Assembly: GCA_034440635.1 (NCBI GenBank)
Contig: JAOTON010001526.1
Coordinates: forward strand, 1,249,001 to 1,313,000
DNA length: 64,000 nucleotides
Direction: 5' to 3'
Source: Lepas anatifera
Taxonomy: Eukaryota > Arthropoda > Thecostraca > Lepadidae
Shown one piece after another: positions 31,810 to 43,999 of the stretch (positions are counted from its first letter, which is position 1; each line of letters starts with the position of its first letter). The notes under the pieces were generated by a model. That model worked only from the letters and a program-made list of their open reading frames with translations. It searched no databases and was not told where the DNA came from. The position numbers and the translations under genes were made by a program.

Positions 31810-33590
31810 GGGAAGATGTATTACATTTATTGTGATTTATTACAAGATAATATTTATTACAAGATAAGATATATTAAAAGATATATCATATTCATTATAT
31901 GGTGTGGGTCTCATAATACATTTCTAAGATGTGAGCATACATGCACAGCAGAGCTATTTCCTTACTTGTAGGGTCATCATTTCAGTATATGCCATATAGC
32001 ATTTATTTAAGTCAATAATCGGAAGCTGCCATACCAACTAATATAGTTTTCATGTTACGTTACATTATACATGCTACGAACAGAGGTCTATTTTTTGGGT
32101 AACGTGGTAACGGGCGTGAGCGACAAATTTCAGGGTCTGAAGTGACATATTTAGGGTCTGGGAAGCAGGTATGTACCTCACATTGTTTCCAAACACTGAC
32201 GGATCCAGGACGCTGATTTTGAGGTTCCAACTGGGCCGAAATTCATGGTTAGGGGGAGAGGATTGGAGCGCAAAATGACTACCGGGACTGAAAATGAAGG
32301 TACGGGAAGGGGCGGATGGGGAGTGCAGTATTTAACAGTTTTTGCATTATATGTGAAAAAGTAAAATCTAAACTCCAAAACTACGATATCATACCGCCGT
32401 ATTCCGGTTCCCCGCCCCATGCAGACCTCTACTCAATATGCTTCCGAACTACCCTCGTATCCACTATGGTTTGAATTCATTTCGGCACACTTTCCGGTGA
32501 CCCTCGTACGCAAGGTGCGGCAGAAATGTCCCCACCTCGGGAATATCTCGAGCAGGGTAACGCGGGAGGTGTACCCCGACATGCCTTGTGTTGTGACCCT
32601 GTAACGAGACTGTAACGAAGAGCCGTGATGCACGAGAATTCCATAGGGTCGCACGGATTGATAGGACATTTTCCGAAGATCCTAGAAAAATTGCGGGAAA
32701 ATTGGGATAGTAAGGTTCTGGTCGAGTTGCAACACGTTTGTTCCAGAAGACAGACCACCAGCGTCGTATGTATGCTGCGCGATTTGAAAATAGGTATTGT
32801 TCGAATAATCGTTTTGGTTGGTAAGAAGAAAGCGTAGAGAGGAGGTGAACTGTGGAAAATGCGAGTCGAGTGAGTGCGTGGAACAGTGCAGAGTGTTTTC
32901 TAAGCGAAATCGCTCCGTGCTTGTATAGGTATATTTTTGACTGGTCGACATTATGCCAACATACCTAATGTCTAGCACTACCTGTCCACTGGAAAGGTAA
33001 AAACCAAGCCAAAAGGGCTTCCGCGTATGATGTGCCGATCAGTAATGCTATCAGTGCAGAAGTTCTCGGTGGGGCCAAAACCCGCCCTAAGATTTTCGTG
33101 AGTGACAGATTCTGACATTCTAGACCTCAGGCTATGAAGTTCCGCCCGCGTGTGCCTCCGCCGAGGTCAGAAAATCCCGCTTCTGTCCACATAGATGGGG
33201 GCAATCTCGGAGAAACTGAGCATTGTATGTTTTGAAAATTGAGACTAGTACCCATTCAGGTGCAAATAATCCCGTCAATTTGATATGACAAAGTAAACCG
33301 GTGCTTTGCATACACATTTTATGCATTGGGGATCGCAATTGTATATTTTGTAAAGCTCCAAGAGCCCTTTTTTCACTGGGAAAACTTCCTCATATCGGGG
33401 TAAAAACTAGTCTCCGTTAAAGAAAACAGTTTTTTATTCTGCCTTCTTACCTTTGGTCCACTTTCGCTCCAGTGGCTCCAGGAGGTTTCAAAAATCCTCC
33501 TCGATATCAGCGCGTATAACAGGTGGTGAAAAACGAAAAGGTGTCATACAGCGTGCGAGAAATGAATCAATAAAAATATCTGTCACTCTT
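31810..33590. other. No gene seen
   Basis: AT-rich, then mixed sequence. A lone GGATCCAGGACGC near 32,199 may be a hAT-type terminus. No exon was supported. Confidence 0.4.
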
Positions 33591-33830
33591 TGACCCAGCT
33601 CAATATAAATGTCCGGAAGGGTCAAAAAGGATTTCAATCTACATCCAGTTTTTCGGCTCTATGGCTTCTGACGGGGTCAAATTAGAGCCAACATTTGAGA
33701 CGTCAGTAGAACCCCTGGACATGGCAAATAAAATTATGCTAATATAACCATACTAGGTCAGTATGCAGAAATGACTTAACCTAAGGTCAGGTAAAGCTTA
33801 CCGTCCAACTTATCATGCTCGTGGTGCATG
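33590..33830 (-). mobile_element. Remnant of AGGTCA-rich element
   Basis: AACCATACTAGGTCAGTATGC and CCTAAGGTCAGGTAAA resemble the minus-strand copy at 51.0-51.1 kb (ATGACCATACTAGGCCAAA). It is heavily decayed. Confidence 0.4.
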
Positions 33831-33892
33831 TCGATGTACTTCCAATGTCAATCCAAACACAGTGACGTCAGAATGAAAGCTGTATCGTCATT

Positions 33893-36030
33893 ATTCCGCC
33901 AGGCGTCGACATTCGCCGCTCCGGTGTGAACTGCCAGACGTAGACATCCCATGCCGTCCCCGGTGTGAACTGCCAGACGTAGACATCTCATGCCGTCCCC
34001 AGTGGGAAGCTGTCAGACGTAGACATCTCATGCCGTCCCCGGTGGGGAGCTGTGGGACGTGGCCATGCACGACCTTCACGGGTGGCTGTCAGACATGGAC
34101 AATGGACATCCACCACCCCACCCCGACGGGGACTGTCAGACGTGTATAGATGCCGTACCGGCGAGTGACTGTCAAACGTGGGCATTCGCCGCCCCGACGG
34201 GGACTATAAGATGTGTACATATGCCGTTCCAGCGAGTGACTGTCAAACGTGGACATTCGCCGCCCTGACGGAGACTGTCAGATGTGTACATATGCCGTTC
34301 CAGCGAGTGACTGTCAAACGTGGACATTCGCCGCCCTGACGGAGACTGTCAGATGTGTACATATGCCGTACCGGTGAGTGACTGTCAAACGTGGACATTC
34401 GCCGCCCCGACGGAGACTGTCAGATGTGTACATATGCCGTACCGGCGAGTGACTGTCAAACGTGGACATTCGCCGCCCTGACGGAGACTGTCAGATGTGT
34501 ACATATGCCGTACTGGTGAGTGACTGTCAAACGTGGACATTCGCCGCCCCGACGGAGACTGTCAGATGTGTACATATGCCGTACTGGTGAGTGACTGTCA
34601 AACGTGGACATTCGCCGCCCCGACGGAGACTGTCAGATGTGTACATATGCCGTTCCAGCGAGTGACTGTCAAACGTGGACATTCGCCGCCCTGACGGAGA
34701 CTGTCAGATGTGTACATATGCCGTACCGGTGAGTGACTGTCAAACGTGGACATTCGCCGCCCCGACGGGGACTATAAGATGTGTACATATGCCGTTCCAG
34801 CGAGTGACTGTCAAACGTGGACATTCGCCGCCCTGACGGAGACTGTCAGATGTGTACATATGCCGTACTGGTGAGTGACTGTCAAACGTGGACATTCGCC
34901 GCCCCGACGGAGACTGTCAGATGTGTACATATGCCGTACTGGTGAGTGACTGTCAAACGTGGACATTCGCCGCCCCGACGGAGACTGTCAGATGTGTACA
35001 TATGCCGTTCCAGCGAGTGACTGTCAAACGTGGACATTCGCCGCCCTGACGGAGACTGTCAGATGTGTACATATGCCGTACCGGTGAGTGACTGTCACAC
35101 GTGGACATTCGCCGCCCCGACGGGGACTATAAGATGTGTACATATGCCGTTCCAGCGAGTGACTGTCAAACGTGGACATTCGCCGCCCTGACGGAGACTG
35201 TCAGATGTGTACATATGCCGTACTGGTGAGTGACTGTCAAACGTGGACATTCGCCGCCCCGACGGAGACTGTCAGATGTGTACATATGCCGTACTGGTGA
35301 GTGACTGTCAAACGTGGACATTCGCCGCCCTGACGGAGACTGTCAGATGTGTACATATGCCGTACTGGTGAGTGACTGTCAAACGTGGACATTCGCCGCC
35401 CTGCCGGAGACTGTCAGATGTGTACATATGCCGTACTGGTGAGTGACTGTCAAACGTGGCCATCCGCCGCCCTGACGGAGACTGTCAGATGTGTACATAT
35501 GCCGCACTGGTGAGTGACTGTCAAACGTGGACATTCGCCGCCCTGACGGAGACTATAAGATGTGTACATATGCCGTACCGGCGAGTGACTGTCAAACGTG
35601 GACATTCGCCGCCCCGACGGGGACTGTCAGATGTGTACATATGCCGTACTGGTGAGTGACTGTCAAACGTGGACATCCGCCGCCCTGACGGAGACTGTCA
35701 GATGTGTACATATGCCGTACTGGTGAGTGACTGTCAAACGTGGACATTCGCCGCCCCGACGGAGACTGTCAGATGTGTACATATGCCGTACTGGTGAGTG
35801 ACTGTCAAACGTGGACATTCGCCGCCCTGACGGGGACTGTCAGATGTGTACATATGCCGTACTGGTGAGTGACTGTCAAACCTGGACATCCGCCGCCCTG
35901 ACGGAGACTGTCAGATGTGTACATATGCCGTACTGGTGAGTGACTGTCAAACGTGGACATTCGCCGCCCTGGCGAGTGGCTGCCAGGCGTCGACATCCGC
36001 CGCCCCGACGGGGACTGTCAGACGTCATTT
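33893..36030. repeat. 71 bp satellite with dimeric higher-order structure
   Basis: From about 34,160 the unit is 71 bases, about 25-26 copies, nearly identical. Each unit is two related halves: GACTGTCAAACGTGGACATT-type and GACTGTCAGATGTGTACATA-type. The 5' edge (33,893-34,160) and 3' edge are more irregular 34-36 bp units. Variant order (TTCCAG, TACTGG, TACTGG, TTCCAG, TACCGG) repeats with period five, about 355 bases, marked by ACTATAAGATG near 34,767 and 35,125. Confidence 0.93.
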
Positions 36031-36039
36031 ACGGCCCAG

Positions 36040-36990
36040 ATAATATGTCAAAACACAGCTGCAAAATCAACATCATCGGTCATCCGCCGACGCTCCAAAG
36101 GCTGTCCTGTGGGAATGTATGTACAAGCTCATACATCAACTGACGTGTACGTCATGGACCGTGCCGAGTCTAAGCGTCTGTATAGTGACAAAAGGCTGAC
36201 GGACATTGCTGATCTAAGTAACTTTTTATAAATTTCGAATCAAACATTCCCTGCGTAATCAGATTACCGTCACCGGCAGCCCCTTATAGTATTTGGATAA
36301 CAGTCTACAATCTTATACAACAACCATTCGAGACAATTAGATCCCTTAAAAATTGTTGGAATAAATTTATGCACTTGTAAGCCTTTTGCATGGCCTTCTT
36401 CTCTGAAAGTCCACTCGTGTTGTTTCTTCTTGCCCGGCCAACGCCTCCATTCAGTAGGCTACTGTCATGCGTTGGAGCCGCCGTCAGCCGTTGAAGATTA
36501 GCCTGATGTATTACATGCCATCTGGACCACGGAGCTGCAAGTAGACGCAATCTTTTATAATTTGCCCTGTAAGTTATTGAGCTCATTCATGGGAATCGTT
36601 TGATGGCGGTGTTATGCGGTGACGATGCTGGCCAAGCTTAGAAACCATCTTCTTGCATCTGTCAATCAAGCAGTTTTTAAGATCTGAAGCACGCTCAGAG
36701 AGACGGTTCTGCAAGGACTACCAGAGCATGATTTGTGTATGCCATACTTGTTTGAAGTGCAGTGATGAATTGTCTATTTGATCACACCTTATGAAATATC
36801 CTTCAAACCATTTTGGCTGTATCTCACAGGATAAGTGTTTTGCGGACTTCAAGAGGCCCGCAGGAACATGTTATTGCTAGGCTGATTTATGGTCGATTTT
36901 AGGCATGATCTATGTAGTTCTCACGGCTGAACTTTTGGTGTGAGGGTAGCGTGCCAGAGCACCTCAGCGTATTCTGCAATGACTACCAGG
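36040..36990. other. No recognisable feature
   Basis: No exon or repeat end supported. There is a short inverted pair CCAACGCCTCC / GCGTTGGAG near 36,440-36,480. Confidence 0.4.
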
Positions 36991-37189
36991 CAGGGCTCCT
37001 GGCGGAGTGAAGGGGGTTAAGGGGCCGTGGCCCCCTCGGAAGCCTAAAGTAGTATATTTTCCCAACCACCAAATTGTAGTTTTTGTCTTTAAAAGTTCTA
37101 TGTTTTTGCGTTTTTTTCAATTTAGCCCCCAAAACTTTCGTTTGGCCCCCTCCAAAAGTTGTTCCGGGATCAGTCAATGGACAGGGTTG

Positions 37190-37400
37190 TGGATTTCCAA
37201 ACATCATTGTGGGTGCCCAAAAGAGAAGTCGTTCCGCACACGAGCTGGTCAACGAGGAGGAGAAGTACCAGTGTATTACCGACGAGATGGACACTGCCTT
37301 CGCCGAGCCGTCGGGATACTACTGTGGCTCGCGCATCCTCGAGTCGGGCGGCGGTGGGGCGCGCCTCCTGTGCGGTTTCGTTCTAGTCGTCTCCTTTCTG
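37190..37400 (+). other. Coding-like fragment inside transposon debris
   Basis: One frame runs through VNEEEKYQCITDEMD and PSGYYCGSR with GC-rich third positions, unlike the flanks. On both sides lie C-run segments typical of local MITEs (GGGGCCGTGGCCCC at 37,021; TTTGCCCCCTCC near 37,532). A possible acceptor GGACAG precedes it, with no convincing donor. It could be an orphan exon, a processed fragment, or host DNA captured by a transposon. I do not recognise the protein. Confidence 0.3.
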
Positions 37401-37624
37401 ATTCGCTCAAGTCCTTTTTACTCTCAGTACACATGTATAGTCTTTTGTTTGTAAATGAAGCATATATAGAGCCCAATTTGCAGAAAACACTGAAAGGGGT
37501 TAGGTTGGGAACTTCAAACATGCGTCCCAGGTTTGCCCCCTCCATCCAAAATTACATTCGGCCGCCTCTGTTCTGGCCTGAAAAATAAACGCCTACCAAA
37601 AGAAAGTATTTCATTTCTTAGGGA

Positions 37625-39450
37625 TCACCCTTGTCAATGCTTGATACGACTTGTGAGCTCACTCACTGCCTCAGTTCCACCAAATTAGCTATAATTCGAA
37701 AGCTGAGTGTTGAACATTTTGAGCTAACGATGGTACATGACTTTTAAAGATTAATGATGATAATTAACAATAACTAGCTAGGAAGGCGAGGTCACTCGGG
37801 ACATTAATAGAGGAGTAATGTAGCATACAAACCGATTTTATAGGCCTAAAAATAGGAAGTCGGTAAATTCTGGTGAGACAGCCGTACACACTGTGCGCAG
37901 GCTGGAATTTTAATTTTGAACCAAAATTATTTCAGGTATCATCATTTTAAAGTCTTGCGCAAAATAATTATATATTATCAACTGCATTTGTGATTGACGA
38001 CACACCCTACACTGCAGAATGGCTTCTGGTTCCCTGGATGCCAAGTGGTGGTGACATCAAAAGGATGTGATAGGGGAATCGAGCATGCTAAAGGAATACA
38101 GTGATATTCTTGTCATTAAGACATACATAGTTATAAGTTAACTGCCTTAAGCATCTTGTGATTCTCCTTGGACCCTCCTTGCTTACACGATCAGAACTAC
38201 TGAACCCTTAGCCTCAAATACTCATTTTAGACTTTTAGGGTCTTATAAGAAATTATCTGCTAGGTATGCATGTCACATGTACCGTGTGTGTTGTATTACT
38301 AATTAATGTTTCAAATAAAATAGTCTTGAAAAGCTGCATTATCTACCCTGATGCCGAAAAATACAATGGACTCGAAATCGATGCCAGTAATATTTGTCCT
38401 CCAAGCATATTCATATACCGAACTTATCTGCTGATTTGTACCTACTCATGTTGTTCTAGTGTCATTGGCACCGCACATTGCACAAACACCTGACCGATAT
38501 ATCAACTCTCATGCACAGAATTCGTGCGACCCCTCTCCCCTCCCCAAGGGCGGACGCAGACCCGAGTTTTGGGGGGTCAAACCCATGTCTGCTTCTCTTC
38601 CTGGGGGGGCGGTGGGAGTGAATATTTTTTTGCTCTACAGACCTAGTGTAAACACCTTTTTTCAGTGCTCGACAGACATAGTATAACCTACCTCTCCAAG
38701 TACATAATCGCTCTCCGGGGGAGAGGGGTGTGAACGAATATGTTTTTGCTCTACAGACCTAGTGTAAACACCTTTTTCCGAAAAAATTTCCGGCGTTTGG
38801 GGGTGCCAAAAGATAGTTTGGCCCCCCTTCCAGCGCTTTGGGGGGGGCATGGCCGGAATGGCCCCCTGCGTCCGCCAATGCCCCTCCCCTTCCCCACCGA
38901 GGCTTGAACTCGGCCGCAGCGGTGTCCAGCGTGACCTCTAACCTCTGTGCCGCAGGCAATCGGCAGCCAGCGGATGACGGCCGCTGATTGGTGGAGGCGC
39001 GTTCACTTGTATCGCGAGAAATTCAGCGGAAATTTATCCATGATAATGATAAAACTCTAATCCATGAACCAGCAGATGTTCAAACGTTATCTTTCTCAAA
39101 CGTTCCTAGCCATACTTTCCCTCTATTGGCTTGATAATCTGCTCCACCGTCCGATACTCGGTACAGGCGCGGCGGCGACAGAGTCGGCACGCCGGCGGCC
39201 GAGTTCGCTGAAGTCAGGAGTGTCGCGATACGTTTCTGCTGAGTGGAGAGGATTAGGGCCCGGTCCCAAGGTACCCGAGGGAAGGAGGAGAGCGAGGTTC
39301 ATAAAACTAAAACTTAACCGTCGGACGAGTTTCAGAGAGTGAGGACTAATTAGGAGCACTGCCGAGGTACACCCAGCTACTATACCAGAAGATGGAAGCA
39401 CGTGCTGCTTTGCTCCGTGTTGGTTGGTGAAAAGGCACCAAATATCATAC
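37625..39450 (+). repeat. Duplicated block, left copy
   Basis: Collinear with 52,195-54,410: the TTAACAATAACTAGC-type segment, the TGTATTACTAATTAATGTTTC segment, CACCGCACATTGCACAAACA, and a 500-base stretch including GGATGACGGCCGCTG and GTCGGACGAGTTTCAGAGAG. It contains a hAT-type MITE absent from the right copy, and an intact TTAA (38,116-38,119) where the right copy has an insertion. A tRNA-like B box on the minus strand (GAGTTCAAGCCTC) lies at about 38,900. Confidence 0.8.
38546..38880. mobile_element. hAT-type MITE (family P) in the left duplicate
   Basis: Starts AAGGGCGGACGCAGAC and ends CCCTGCGTCCGCCAATG. CCCCTCCCC flanks both sides (38,537-38,545 and 38,881-38,889). The paralogous site near 53,850 has one CCCCTCCCC and no element, an empty site. 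An internal segment ending GTAAACACC is repeated within it. Confidence 0.85.
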
Positions 39451-39828
39451 AGGACTCGAAACATCACTGACGTTTTTTCTCCAATATGTCTGAGGATTTT
39501 CGTTGTTTGGTAAAAGATTAAGTTATATGTCAGTTGCAGAATGTCACAATAACACTGTGGAACACGTATTTGTTGATGATTTACTCTATTTACTCACGTT
39601 TAAGGACTTTGCTTCACCTTGTGGTGTGGGTGCCCAAAGCAACATTGGGGATGCCGGGACACTCCCAAAGAGATAGAAATTCACACCCCTGCTTCCAGAG
39701 TATGGTTTGTGTTTTCCATACTAGTCCCAAGTACAGTGCTGAATTGGTCTGACTATGTGAGCAAAAAAAACTTGAAAATGTAGCAATTTCATAACATTGA
39801 CAGCAGATGGAGGTCAATAGCGACAATG

Positions 39829-39912
39829 GCCAGTGGGTGACTGTCAGACGTGGACATCTGCCGCCTCAACAGTGGACTGTCAGATGTGTCTATCCGTCGC
39901 CCCGACAGGTTA
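39829..39912. repeat. Outlying satellite monomers
   Basis: Two units of the GACTGTCAGACGTGGACATC monomer, isolated from both larger arrays. Confidence 0.8.
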
Positions 39913-40271
39913 GTGTAGGACTTGGTTATTTTTATTTATTTATTTGACGTACACGGCATCTCCACTTTGCATGTGGCTATTCTGACGCCGGTCGTAATGA
40001 AGATGAGGGACATAAATGACAACTTCAGCAAAAACACACTGTAGGATAAGGATAGGATGGTTGATGGGGAAGGACAAGGATTATCCCCGGGGAGGGTCGC
40101 CAAAGGCGACGCGCTCAACCCATGAGGTGAGGTAGTGGGACTTGATGAAGGGATCCGGTGAAAAAAACATGGAAAACAACAAACAAGGCGTGACGATGAC
40201 GGTGATGATGAATCATTCTTGTTCTTTTTCGGCTGGTCTCTCTTTGCGTTCTTGGCTTTTGTCGTCGTGAT

Positions 40272-40640
40272 TATCCGCCCCAGCGGGTGACTGTCAGACG
40301 TGAACATCCACCACACCGAAAGGTGACTGTCAGATGTGGGCATCTGCCACCCCAAAAGGTGACTGTCAGACGTGGACATCTGCCGCCCCAACAGGTGACT
40401 GTCAAACGTGGACATCTGCTACCCCGACAGGTGACTGTCAAACGTGGACATCTGCCGCCCCGACAGGTGACTGTCATACCTGGTTATCGTTCCAGCGGGT
40501 GACTGTCAGACGTGGACATCTGCCGCCCCAACAACTGACTGTCAGACGTGGCCATCTGCCGCCTCGACAGATGAGTGTCATACCTGGTTATCGTCCCAGC
40601 GGGTGACTGCCAGACGTGAACATATGCCACCCCGGCGGCC
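40272..40640. repeat. 36 bp monomeric satellite array
   Basis: About ten units of GACTGTCAGACGTGGACATC - TGCCGCCCCGACAGGT. This is the monomer from which the 71 bp dimer at 34-36 kb can be derived. Three-frame openness is due to the unit length. Confidence 0.9.
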
Positions 40641-40780
40641 TGTCGGTTTCCACCCTGACCTCGCGAGCGGTAACGCGCAGCAGCGCGGGGTTCATTGTCA
40701 GAGGCCGCCTCCCCCCCTGCGGCAGTGGTCATGTTCGGTGGACCCTGGCTGACAGTGGTGGAAAGCAACTTTAAGGTTTT

Positions 40781-41100
40781 ATGTTGATTTATTATTGTAT
40801 TGACGAAAAGCTTAAGTGGAATTCGCACATCCTTCATGTGTCTTCGATTATAAGTAGAAATTTAGGAATCATGAGCAGAGCCAAGTATTTCCTATCATCG
40901 CACAAACTCACTCATTTGTATAACGCCTTTATATTGCCCCATCTAAATTATTGTGCAATGGTTTGGGGTCGTAATTACGAATCCACTCTCGATAAGATCA
41001 TCAAATTACAGAAACGTGCTATTCGAATCATCGACAAAAACCCTATTATTACTACACAAATGAACTGTTTCTAAAATTAAAAATACTTAAATTCCGAGTT
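40781..41100 (+). pseudogene. Non-LTR retrotransposon reverse transcriptase, C-terminal remnant
   Basis: A 97-codon frame carries the typical thumb and C-terminal motifs of CR1/Jockey-type non-LTR elements: LKWNSHI, ILPHLNYCAMVWG and LQKRAIRII. A one-base shift near 41,045 moves the continuing frame (NELFLKLKILKFR) out of phase. The catalytic palm and endonuclease are missing upstream, so it is a dead fragment. The 40,640-40,780 flank shows no element start. Confidence 0.85.
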
Positions 41101-41399
41101 CCCTGGCGAATGCTACTAGGCCTCTATCTTTTCGCCAGAATCTCGGAGGGGCTAACACGAATCTCCAGTTTTGGGTAGTCCCGTTTGGAAAAAGACTAAC
41201 AATCTAACCGGTAATGAGCTAAATTATTGTGCATTTAACCTAAATAGACCTGTATTCCTGCTCCCTGTATATTTACAGGGAGCTACTACTGCATTTTTTA
41301 CTAATAGTATGATATTTATTATGCTTTCTTTAAGTTACTTTCTTTTTCCTAGCAGGGCGTGCCGCGACTTGTAATATTTTATGTTCTGGTGGTGTTAAC

Positions 41400-42760
41400 G
41401 TAAGGGTACTGTTGTCGTTGGGATCGCGGAGGGGGCACGCCTGGCTACCCGTTTAAATGGATGGCGGACCTTTTCTAGCAATAGAATTGCATGTAAAAAA
41501 AAATAGTATTACTATAATCATTATTATAATTAGTATTATGTATTACGTCATGGGACGGCTTGGGTCTCAGTTATCGTCAGCAATGGATACTTCAAGGAGA
41601 AAACTAACCGCACATACTTACATTGTTTTGACTATAATGGAAAAGAAATTCGACCGCAAGTAGTCGAAAATAGTAAAGTTTCAGTTAAAATCCCATTTCA
41701 AGAGTGCAACAAACGTTTTTAATTGAATTTTTTATTATTGATGCATTAATTTGCAACTCATGGGCGCCGTGTTGATTTTACAATGTGTCGTTCGGTAATC
41801 ATTTAAAACCAGATTTTACCCGGCAGACTGTTCCTGGGGCGGTGCGAAGTCGAATGAGCCCGTACTGATGACAAGGTAAGAAGGCCCTGTCACCGGAGTT
41901 AATGCGATTTGTCCTGGCTGGGTGCAACTGAGATGATAACGACTCAACGGCACCCGATCCTATTAGTCCTGATCACATTTTGAATGACAAACTGACAATG
42001 GACTAATTGGCGGTCAAATGACTTTGACACGATGACGGTCAAAGAATTTTACAAACAATTGAACCAATCAGTAAATGGTTGTTTGTAAAGTTCATACTCC
42101 CATAGGCGCAGGAACAGGGGGCAAGGGGTCATGGCCCCCAGCGTTCAAGATCTTAACCATTAATCCTATGATGTTGACTGGAAAGAAACGACTGCAAAAT
42201 ACACCTCACCCCTTCCCCTCCCACCAGGGGCTCCGCCACGACTTTCAAGTTGGGGGGGACAAGCTCATGGGGGCATCCATCTGAAGGGGCCTCCTTTTCG
42301 AAGGGTGCCTCCTAGGAAGCAGTGGCGGATCCAGTTATGTGGGACCAAAGAAATTGCCCAAAAGTTGATAACAAAACAGTTTTTAGAACGATGGAGCTAG
42401 AACAGGGTTTTTTTAAGGAAAAGTCAGTGGGGGGGGGGGCATTTCTTGTGCTGGCATTATAGTGTTCAGGGGAGCAATGCCCCATTTTGAGGGGGCTTGA
42501 TAAAACTTTGACGCGTTAGTGTTTAAAAAGGTTTCTCAATTTTTCTGTTATTCCATGTCTAGAGATTATGGATGCCGTCCAGGGCTGCCAGGTTTTTTTT
42601 CAGCGGAAAAGGTCAAACCGAGTTAGAAAAAGGAGACAAGAGAGGCAAAGTTTTATTTCCACTAGAATAGCCAAATAAACACCACAAAAGCCAGATTTGA
42701 GGCTAAAAAGGACCCATAGCGGTAGTCATAAAACCACAGAAAAAAGCGACTTGTAACACT
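41400..42760. other. Transposon debris, no gene
   Basis: Contains a lone hAT-type terminus CAGTGGCGGATCCAG at about 42,320 and C/G-run segments (42,105-42,300, 42,420-42,500) similar to the local MITEs. Neither partner terminus nor coding frame was found. Confidence 0.45.
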
Positions 42761-42762
42761 GT

Positions 42763-43090
42763 TTAACACGCACATCGACGGGGGCGGGTACCCGCCCCCC
42801 CTCGGGTTTTTCGGAGATAGCTTAAAAACGGCGGCGCGTAGCGCCACCGAACTGGCATACATTTTTTCTGATCATTTTCACAACTTGTTTTTTTCAACAT
42901 TCTAAGGTTAGGTCATCTCAGGTCAGGTCACCAGTACAGGTCAAGTGACCTGACCTAAAAAAATTCAAGATGGCATAAGTCGGAACAGGGTGAACTTATC
43001 CGATTGAGACTCATATCATGCAATGGCCCCACCGTGTTCTCTAAAAAAATTCCCGGTATTTTTGATATCGATGACATAAGGCCAGGCATT
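42763..43090 (+). mobile_element. AGGTCA-rich TTAA element, subfamily 2 (copy G), interrupted
   Basis: Starts TTAACACGCACATCGACGGG, then the 20 bp palindrome GGGGGCGGGTACCCGCCCCC (42,780-42,799) and a GGCGGCGCGTAGCGCC hairpin. It continues with TCAGGTCAGGTCACCAG and CAAGTGACCTGACCT. Homology to the 49.1 kb copy stops near 43,090, where a minisatellite begins. Confidence 0.8.
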
Positions 43091-43094
43091 GCTG

Positions 43095-43995
43095 TCACCG
43101 GGGCCTCCTCTATCGCCAACATGGGCTTCTTTTGCGCCAAGAGGGCCTCCTCTTTAGCCAGCGGGACGATTACTTTCACCAAGAGGGCCTCATCTATTGC
43201 CATCAGGGCCTCTCGTTGCTGCCACTGGGGCCTCCTCTATTGCCAACAGCACTTCCTCGATCAACGACAGGGCCTCCTTTTGCGCCAAGAGTGCCTCCTC
43301 TATCACCGAATCCTCCTCTCGTTCAACTACCAGGGCAGCCTATGAGTACCAGGACCTCCTCTATCGCCAAAGGTTAAAGCTATTCACGTTTATTCACGAG
43401 GATGAAGGACTTACGCTTGTGTCACCGGACAGCAACGAGAGGCACTGATGGCAATAGAGGAGGCCCTCTTGGCCAAAGAAAATGTCCCGCTGGCCATAGA
43501 TAAGGCCCTGGTGGAGATAGAGAAGGTTCCTCCTATTTCGACTAACGGGCCTCCCTATCGACAAAGGGCCCTCCTCTATCAACAAAAGAGCCTCCCCTAT
43601 CAATAAAGGGGCCTCCTCTGTTACCACCAGCCCGTCCTACATCGATACCAGGGAGACTGTATAGCCAAATCGGTCTCCTCTATCGATATCAGGGCCTCCT
43701 GAATCGCCCTCAAGGTCCTCCTTGATCGCTCTCAGGGCATCCTGGATCAACCTTAGGGTCTCCTCTATCGCTAGCAGGGTCTCGTCTAACGACAAAGGGC
43801 CTCCTCTGCTGAGCCTCATCTATGGCCACCGGGACCTTTTATTTGGCCAATTGGGCCTCCTCTACTGTTATCAGGACATCTTGTTGCTACCAACGGGACC
43901 TCCTCTATCGCCAACAAGACCTCCTCCATCGCCAAAAGGGCCTCACGTATCGCCACTAGGGCCTCCTAAATCACTGCTAGGGCGTCCTCTATAGC
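43095..43995. repeat. Degenerate 30 bp minisatellite with internal inversion
   Basis: GGGCCTCCTCTATCGCCAAC-like units recur about every 30 bases for 900 bases. Between about 43,440 and 43,525 the units are in the opposite orientation (GGCAATAGAGGAGGCC). Because 30 is a multiple of three, the minus frame reads as AIEEALL-type repeats. Irregular stops make a protein unlikely. Confidence 0.75.
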
Positions 43996-43999
43996 TACC

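Noticed and set aside
34059..36231. CRISPR-like array
   Set aside because: The 71 bp units are repeated head to tail without unique spacers, so this is a satellite.
40271..40606. Repetitive small proteins across the satellite
   Set aside because: Monomer units without stops in both strands. The frames mirror the repeat.
42955..43627. AIEEALL-type repetitive protein on the minus strand
   Set aside because: A 30 bp minisatellite read in a frame-preserving unit. Frames break repeatedly and an inversion interrupts it.
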